Shown here piece after piece: positions 59,417-64,000 of a stretch of 64,000 nt of DNA. Origin of the DNA: JAHQVI01 sp964407075 (GTDB lineage: Bacteria; Pseudomonadota; Alphaproteobacteria; Rhizobiales; Rhodomicrobiaceae); contig CAYOUE010000001.1 in the NCBI GenBank assembly GCA_964407075.1, forward strand, positions 1-64,000. The letters are read 5' to 3'. Position numbers and translations under genes: made by a program. Numbering within the stretch: the stretch's first letter is position 1; every line of letters starts with the position of its first letter. The notes under the pieces were generated by a model. It saw only the letters and a program-made list of their open reading frames with translations. It was not told the origin of the DNA and ran no database searches.

Positions 59417-60352
59417 ATGCGTCTTCCTAAATTTCCCCACTTCTCCCTGCCGGGCGTCCTCGTTCTGAGCGCCTGCTTCGCCGTGACCCCGGCATGGCCC
59501 CAGGAGGCGGGGACCGGCGCCAGCGCGGAAAGTCCCGCCGCGCTTAGGACCGTCTATGTCGCCGATCCTGCGGCTGGCTGGTTCGAGGCCTGGTCGGAAG
59601 CCAGTCTCAAGGCGGACGGATGGCTGTACCGTCCCGACATACGGATCAAGTCCGGCGCAGACATGCTGGCGGCGGTTGCGTCCGACCCGTCCGCAATCGG
59701 TCTGATTTCACGCGGCGAACTGGCGCGTCTTGAAACCGAGGACACCCCAATCGTCACCGCGGCGCCGACCGGGCAGAGCGTATGCGCGGCGTTTTCCGTG
59801 AATGCGGAACGTCCCGAGGACAGTTTCGGCGATTTTGCGCTGAATCACGGGAGCTTTGAAGTGCTTGTAACCGCCGATACGCTGGCGATTGCGGAAGCGC
59901 TCGCGCGGGCGCATGGATTGCACGGCCGGATGATCGTGAAGCTGGTCCGGTCATCCGAAGCGCAGGCGCAAATCCTGTCAGGCAAGCCGGCTATGGCCGC
60001 ATTTCCGGTTCTGCCTGGAGGGCTGCCTGCCGCCGCTGCGAACGCGCCCGGCCTGCGCTTTATCGGGTTGTCGAGGGCCGCAGCCGGCGCCCTGGAGTTC
60101 CGTGGCTTCGTTCGCGGAGGTTTCCGTACGTCCTTGCTTCATCAACTGCCGCTCGTCGAAGGGGTTGCCACAGCTTGCGACGAGATTGTCCGCATCAGCG
60201 CCCGCGACCCCGCGCGCACGTCCGGACCATATGCGGCGCGGGGCGGCTCATGGTTCGGCTTCCTGTCCGGTTCGGATCTCGAAATGCGCGTTCGTCAGGC
60301 TCTCGACACACTGATCTCCCTCTGGCGGAACGATATGGAAACAAGAGGGTAG
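59417..60352 (+). CDS. Periplasmic binding-protein-like secreted protein
   Basis: Protein of 311 residues with a signal peptide (about 1-30, ending PAWPQ). The mature part has a type II periplasmic-binding-fold rhythm: RTVYVADPAAGWFEAWSEASLKADGW, AVASDPSAIGLISRGELARLE, a hinge strand SVCAAFSVNAER, and FEVLVTADTLAIAEALARAH. It could bind a small ligand in the periplasm, or be a non-transporter relative of TAXI/phosphonate-type binding proteins. No ABC or TRAP genes adjoin it, so a sensor or scaffold role is more likely. Confidence 0.6.
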   Translation: MRLPKFPHFSLPGVLVLSACFAVTPAWPQEAGTGASAESPAALRTVYVADPAAGWFEAWSEASLKADGWLYRPDIRIKSGADMLAAVASDPSAIGLISRGELARLETEDTPIVTAAPTGQSVCAAFSVNAERPEDSFGDFALNHGSFEVLVTADTLAIAEALARAHGLHGRMIVKLVRSSEAQAQILSGKPAMAAFPVLPGGLPAAAANAPGLRFIGLSRAAAGALEFRGFVRGGFRTSLLHQLPLVEGVATACDEIVRISARDPARTSGPYAARGGSWFGFLSGSDLEMRVRQALDTLISLWRNDMETRG

Positions 60353-60355
60353 GCG

Positions 60356-61252
60356 ATGTCGGAAGCTGCCGGGGAATCTGTAGACGGCAAGGATGCAGCC
60401 GAGCGCGCTTCCGGCAAGTCCGGTGCATTCGGAACATTCGACGGTGCACGCCGCCGCTCCGGGATCGCAGGACTCGGCGTAGCTCTCGCCAGCGCTGTCA
60501 GAAGTATGGGCGGCGCGGCCCGAGGCGTCCTGCGGCGCGTAAAGGCGGTGGGCGGCAGCGTTTCGGATCGTTTTCTGGCCGCCTCTGCGCTGGCGCTGGC
60601 AGGCATCTCGTTCGCCACGCTCGCGCTCCATCTGCCCGAAAAACAGTCCGGGAGGCTGGACGCCGTCGAACGCTCGATCGCCGGGATCGAAACGCGCCTC
60701 GGAATTCCATCGGCCCGCCGCGCGGCCTCCGACCCCGCAACAATCCTCGTAGCGGTTCAATTCGTGACGGCGTCCGCTGAGCGTTCCGCGCCATTCGACA
60801 CCGCTGTCGCGGTCGCCATAACGCTGATTGGAGAGCACCCGGTCATAGGCCCGCTTCTGGATACGCTCCTTAACGATGCCATGGAAGGCGTTCCCGGCCA
60901 TTACGACCTTCGCGCCGAATACGGCAAGAAGCTGGCCGAGCTGAAAAGTCAGGATCTTCTCGTGGGAACGGACGGTGCTGTGCCCGCGCCGTCCTTCCCG
61001 TTCTCCGGTCTGTTCGGTTTTGGCGGATCCGCGGGCAGCAATCAGGACGGCGCCATCATCGAACGGATCACGTCCGATGTCGAAGCCGGCGACTTCGCCA
61101 GCGCAGTGCAATTCGTCGTCAAGCTTGACGGGCGGCTGCGTGAGGCATTGGAAAGCTGGCGCGAACAAGCAAGCCGCCGCGCTGCGCTCGACGCGACCCT
61201 GAAAGAGCTGCGCCGGGCGGCTTATCTGGACATTCTCGAAACGCCGTCATGA
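60356..61252 (+). CDS. Mitofilin/Mic60-like membrane protein, short form
   Basis: Protein of 298 residues. A basic cytoplasmic N-terminus, one transmembrane helix (about 74-96), a very short predicted coiled coil (about 100-116), then a region like the mitofilin C-terminal domain: ATILVAVQFVTASAERSAPFDTAVAVAITL, AMEGVPGHYDLRAEYGKKLAEL and, after a Gly-rich loop, an ITSDVEAGDFASAVQFVVKLDGRLREALESWREQASRRAALDATLKEL segment. Mitofilin relatives curve membranes in alphaproteobacteria. The long central coiled coil is absent here. Resemblance is by pattern, not by search. Confidence 0.5.
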   Translation: MSEAAGESVDGKDAAERASGKSGAFGTFDGARRRSGIAGLGVALASAVRSMGGAARGVLRRVKAVGGSVSDRFLAASALALAGISFATLALHLPEKQSGRLDAVERSIAGIETRLGIPSARRAASDPATILVAVQFVTASAERSAPFDTAVAVAITLIGEHPVIGPLLDTLLNDAMEGVPGHYDLRAEYGKKLAELKSQDLLVGTDGAVPAPSFPFSGLFGFGGSAGSNQDGAIIERITSDVEAGDFASAVQFVVKLDGRLREALESWREQASRRAALDATLKELRRAAYLDILETPS

Positions 61253-61707
61253 AGAGTTACGCCAACGTCCGCAAGGCTTTGCCATTGGCCGGCATTCTTG
61301 CAAGGTTTCTCCTCGTGACGTTCCTCACGCTGGCGACGTTCAACCCGTCCTATTATTCCGTCTCGACCTGGATCGTCAGCGATGGTTCGCTCATCAGCCT
61401 GAAGGCTGTCACAGGATTCGGGCTCGCCGCGGTCTGGATCGTCCTGTTGCGCATGTCGCTTGAAGGTCTCGGATGGCTGGGACTCGGCTTTACGGGCATG
61501 GCGGCTCTGATCGGGGCGATCCTGGCCGCGCAGTTCGGGTTGCTCGACGGTGTGGCCGGATACACGCTCGTCCTGCTGCTCCAGATCGCATTCGCCGCCA
61601 CCATCACTTTCGGACTCGTCTTTTCCTACTGGGTGCGTCAGGCGACGGGCCAGTCCGCCGTCTACAAGCCCGATTTACGCCCGGCGACCTTTTTCAGGTT
61701 CTTCTGA
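61249..61707 (+). CDS. DUF6524-like membrane protein, copy 2
   Basis: Protein of 152 residues; its ATG overlaps the previous stop (ATGA). Four hydrophobic helices and the FLTLATFNPSYYSVSTWIV segment match the DUF6524-like protein at 56932-57336, as does the order LRMSLEGLGWLGLGFTGM then FAATITFGLVFSYW. Its C-terminus is a little longer (VYKPDLRPATFFRFF). Last gene of the rightward arm. A 6-bp GC hairpin with CTTT loop (61722-61737) follows and may terminate both this gene and cbbR. Confidence 0.78.
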   Translation: MKSYANVRKALPLAGILARFLLVTFLTLATFNPSYYSVSTWIVSDGSLISLKAVTGFGLAAVWIVLLRMSLEGLGWLGLGFTGMAALIGAILAAQFGLLDGVAGYTLVLLLQIAFAATITFGLVFSYWVRQATGQSAVYKPDLRPATFFRFF

Positions 61708-61739
61708 CCCTGCTGCTCAACCGCCGCCTTTGCGGCGCA

Positions 61740-62705
61740 TCAGGTCCTGCCGCCGTCCCAGTCCGCGATCGCCGTATCCCTTGACGTTCTGACGGGAAGC
61801 GAGGCGGGCAGGAAGGTTGAGCCTTCCGCGATCAGAAATTCGCGCAAGGCGCCCGCAGGCGGCGTCAGGCGTTTGTCGGCATGGTGCACGACGCGCCATT
61901 GCCGCCATGCGGGCAAACCCTTCACGTCCAGAATGGCGAGCCGCTTCGTTTCGATTTCCGCAGCGATGGTGTGGGCGGATATGAACGCGATCCCAAGCCC
62001 GGCCATAACCGCCTGCTTGATCGTCTCGTTCGACGGCATCTCCATGCCCGCTTTCGGCTCAACACCGGCCTCACCGAAAAAGCGGGTCATCAGTCCTCTC
62101 GTGCCTGACCCCGCTTCCCGCATCAGGAAGATCTCGTCCCTGAGGTCTTTCGGCGCGAGCGCGCGCCTTGCACAGAGAGGATGGCCGGGCGGCGCGATGA
62201 TGACGTGAGGATGGTCGCCGAGGACAGCGCTTTCCACGGCAAGGTCTTCCGGCGGGCGCCCCATGATGACGATGTCGAATTCTAGCGCGGCGAGTCGCCG
62301 GATCGTTTCCTCGCGGTTGCCGATGAAAAGCCTCAGGCCGAGTTCGGGATATTTGCGGGCGAAGGCTCCAAGCGCGGCGGGTGCGAAATATTTCGCGGTG
62401 CTGACGACGCCGATCGAGACCGATCCGCCCTTCAGCCCGCGCATGGCGCTCAGTTCTTCCCAACAAGCGGTCAGCTCGGTTTCGATGCGTTTGGCGCTAC
62501 CGAGCAGCACCTGACCCGCTGCGGTCGGCTTCATGCGGTCCCGCGTTCTCTCGAACAGAGGCAGGCCGAGCAAGTTTTCGAGTTGCCTGAGTTGTTGCGT
62601 CACCGCAGGCGGCGTCACGTTCAGCGCTTTTGCCGCGGCGAGTACACGCCCGGACGCCGCGATCGCAGCGACAATGCGCAGTTGCTTGAGGCTGATGCTC
62701 CGCAT
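61740..62705 (-). CDS. cbbR: LysR-type regulator of Calvin cycle genes, CbbR
   Basis: Protein of 321 residues. LysR helix-turn-helix (residues about 3-62, LKQLRIVAAIAASGRVLAAAKALNVTPPAVTQQLRQLENLLG), effector domain with GVVSTAKYFAPAALGAFARKYP (about 98-119) and GRPPEDLAVESAVLGDHPHVIIAPPGHPL, both characteristic of CbbR. It is divergent from cbbF-cbbP, the standard CbbR arrangement. It activates cbb genes in response to metabolites such as RuBP or PEP (known for the family). Confidence 0.93.
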   Translation of the reverse strand: MRSISLKQLRIVAAIAASGRVLAAAKALNVTPPAVTQQLRQLENLLGLPLFERTRDRMKPTAAGQVLLGSAKRIETELTACWEELSAMRGLKGGSVSIGVVSTAKYFAPAALGAFARKYPELGLRLFIGNREETIRRLAALEFDIVIMGRPPEDLAVESAVLGDHPHVIIAPPGHPLCARRALAPKDLRDEIFLMREAGSGTRGLMTRFFGEAGVEPKAGMEMPSNETIKQAVMAGLGIAFISAHTIAAEIETKRLAILDVKGLPAWRQWRVVHHADKRLTPPAGALREFLIAEGSTFLPASLPVRTSRDTAIADWDGGRT

Positions 62706-62853
62706 GTCATGAGATTAAGAAATTCTATGCATAAATGAAACAACTATTAATTTTACTAAACCGACAGTTGGCTTCATAGTGTCGGACAGAAAAAGATCAA
62801 GCCGGACAGCGAGCACAAAGAATGAAAAGTTCAGCCGTTGGGAGGCGGCCGGC
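62706..62853. promoter_or_regulatory. cbbR/cbbF divergent promoter with a possible CbbR site
   Basis: AT-rich region between the two starts. TTA-N7-TAA at 62747-62759 fits the TNA-N7-TNA half-site pattern reported for CbbR, and an ATGCAT palindrome lies at about 62727-62732. The match is weak because the sequence is AT-rich. Confidence 0.45.
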
Positions 62854-63882
62854 ATGGATACCCAGGTCACGCTCGACCTCTATCTGAACAGTTGGACACA
62901 GGCCGATCGGTCTCGGCGCGCTGTGGCGTCGACGATCAACGCCATAGCCGGAGCCGCAGGCGGCATCGCGGCGCGGATCGCCTCGGGACCCCTGCTGGGC
63001 GAGCTTGGCGCTTCGGTCGGCGAGAATGCAGACGGCGACGATCAGAAGGAGCTGGACGTCTGGGCCAACAGCCGCCTCGTCGCGGAACTGCGCGGCGCAC
63101 CCGTTGCAATCGTCGCATCGGAAGAGTTCGAGGACCTGTTGCTGCTGGACGCCGATGCACCGCTGGCCGTCGCGATGGACCCGCTGGACGGTTCATCGAA
63201 CATCGACACGAATGTGTCCATCGGAACGATCTTCTCGATTCTGCCCGGCAAGGGAGAACGAAGTTTCGATCAGCCCGGTTCGGAGCAACTGGCTGCCGGC
63301 TACGTGATTTACGGCGCGCAATGCGCTCTCGTTCTGACTGTCGGGGAAGGCGTGTCGATCTTCACGCTCGATCCGCAGACCCGGATCTTCCGTCTGACCG
63401 CGGATCATGTCGTCATACCCGCCGAGTCTGACGAATATGCCATCAACGCCTCGAATTACCGCCACTGGAGCGACGCCATACGCTCCTACATCGACGATTG
63501 CCTCGCGGGCGAGGAAGGCCCGCGCGGGACGAACGTCAACATGCGCTGGATCGCATCCCTGGTCGCGGAATGTCACCGAATCCTGATGCGTGGCGGGGTG
63601 TTCCTCTATCCGCGCGACGCGCGCAAGGGGTACGAACGGGGCAGGCTGCGGCTGATCTACGAGGCGAACCCGATCGCCTTTCTGGTCGAGCAGGCCGGCG
63701 GTCAGGCCATCGACGGGTTCACCCGGATTCTCGACATTGCGCCCGAAACCGTTCATCAGCGCACGCCGCTCATGTTCGGCTCGGCGGACGAGATCGGCCG
63801 GATCGCCCGTTACAAGGCAGACCCGAACACGATCTTCGAGCGCTCGCCGCTGTTCGGGCGGCGCGGCCTTTTGCGCGTCTGA
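62854..63882 (+). CDS. cbbF: Fructose-1,6-bisphosphatase class I, Calvin cycle type
   Basis: Protein of 342 residues from ATG 62854 (GGGAGG at 9 bases); the frame is open to a GTG at 62779, which lacks a ribosome site. Metal-binding motif AMDPLDGSSNIDTNVSIGTIFSI (residues about 108-130), the YVIYGAQCALVLTVG strand, and the GGVFLYPRDARKGYERGRLRLIYEANPIAFLVEQAGG substrate region. It regenerates fructose 6-phosphate (and may act on sedoheptulose bisphosphate) in the Calvin cycle. First gene of the cbb operon, 20 bases before cbbP. Confidence 0.95.
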   Translation: MDTQVTLDLYLNSWTQADRSRRAVASTINAIAGAAGGIAARIASGPLLGELGASVGENADGDDQKELDVWANSRLVAELRGAPVAIVASEEFEDLLLLDADAPLAVAMDPLDGSSNIDTNVSIGTIFSILPGKGERSFDQPGSEQLAAGYVIYGAQCALVLTVGEGVSIFTLDPQTRIFRLTADHVVIPAESDEYAINASNYRHWSDAIRSYIDDCLAGEEGPRGTNVNMRWIASLVAECHRILMRGGVFLYPRDARKGYERGRLRLIYEANPIAFLVEQAGGQAIDGFTRILDIAPETVHQRTPLMFGSADEIGRIARYKADPNTIFERSPLFGRRGLLRV

Positions 63883-63902
63883 CGGCTGCAAGGAGACGGA
63901 GC

Positions 63903-64000
63903 ATGTCCCAGAAGCATCCCATCATTTCCGTCACCGGATCGTCAGGCGCGGGAACATCGACTGTCCGCCATACGTTCGAGCAGATTTTCCGCCGCGAGGG
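63903..64000 (+). CDS. cbbP: Phosphoribulokinase (3' truncated by window)
   Basis: ATG 63903 with AAGGAGACGGAGC upstream. The visible 32 residues include SVTGSSGAGTSTVRHTFEQI, the nucleotide-binding loop of bacterial phosphoribulokinases. It makes ribulose 1,5-bisphosphate with ATP. Placed directly after cbbF, so the window enters a cbb operon; the rest, probably including RuBisCO, lies outside. Confidence 0.93.
   Translation, partial: MSQKHPIISVTGSSGAGTSTVRHTFEQIFRRE

Noticed and set aside
1..64000. CRISPR array or prophage
   Set aside because: No regularly spaced direct repeats with unique spacers, and no phage structural, integrase or lysis genes were seen. The only tandem repeats are the TPR, Gln/Gly, 18-residue and 20-bp ones reported.

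Overview
This GC-rich window reads as a chromosomal segment of an alphaproteobacterium, most likely Hyphomicrobiales/Rhizobiales-like. The evidence is an Omp25/Omp31-type porin, the conserved order lysA - TIGR02302 protein - MJ0042 zinc-ribbon protein - ftsE - ftsX - ydcF - plsC, a 53-residue gene directly upstream of murA, and a cbbR-cbbF-cbbP start. I see no phage genes, no recognisable transposase and no CRISPR array.

Layout. 1-7.6 kb: the end of queF, a DUF1835 protein, a porin, a membrane-anchored 40-residue-repeat TPR protein, a lipoprotein amidase and a mosaic autotransporter-like protein. 7.9-17.6 kb: a catabolic island with a leftward arm (GntR, GST, LysR, luciferase-like monooxygenase) and a rightward arm (DapA-family lyase/synthase, cupin-like protein, DctPQM TRAP transporter, DUF1330 protein, quinone oxidoreductase). 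Two copies of the same 10-bp palindrome flank the divergent promoters, and a 17-bp hairpin separates dctP from dctQ. 17.6-25.9 kb: an aerobic CO dehydrogenase cluster, coxMSLDEF, with a divergent MHYT-LytTR (CoxC/CoxH-type) regulator. CoxL carries the form I active-site motif AYRCSFR. 26-36 kb: lysA, the cell-envelope/division block with ftsEX, plsC and a small membrane protein. 36-40 kb: a curli locus (csgF, csgG, two curlin-repeat proteins, one unknown secreted protein). 40-46.6 kb: a TetR regulator, a shikimate dehydrogenase remnant, a YnfA-like protein and a divergent sugar-acid catabolic set (2,5-dioxovalerate-type aldehyde dehydrogenase and AraD1/GguC protein against an SDR and an iron-type alcohol dehydrogenase). 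46.6-54 kb: SEL1-like protein, GT39-like membrane transferase, second quinone oxidoreductase, LuxR-type regulator, murA, tRNA-Thr and TerC. 54.3-61.7 kb: a block of envelope proteins of unknown role. 61.7-64 kb: cbbR divergent from cbbF and the start of cbbP.

How it fits together. Form I CO dehydrogenase plus a CbbR-controlled Calvin cycle start suggests growth on, or supplementation by, CO as electron donor with CO2 fixation. The TRAP/DapA and AraD1 clusters suggest uptake and breakdown of organic acids or sugar acids, so the organism is probably mixotrophic.

The best candidate for an undescribed system is the 54.8-61.7 kb locus. Two divergent arms each contain a DUF6524-like membrane protein. 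The left arm also has a bestrophin-like DUF4239 protein and a secreted protein with four exact-length 18-residue Trp/Ser/Ala helical repeats. The right arm has a periplasmic binding-like protein and a short protein whose C-terminal half resembles mitofilin/Mic60. All functional statements about this locus are inference from sequence reading alone.
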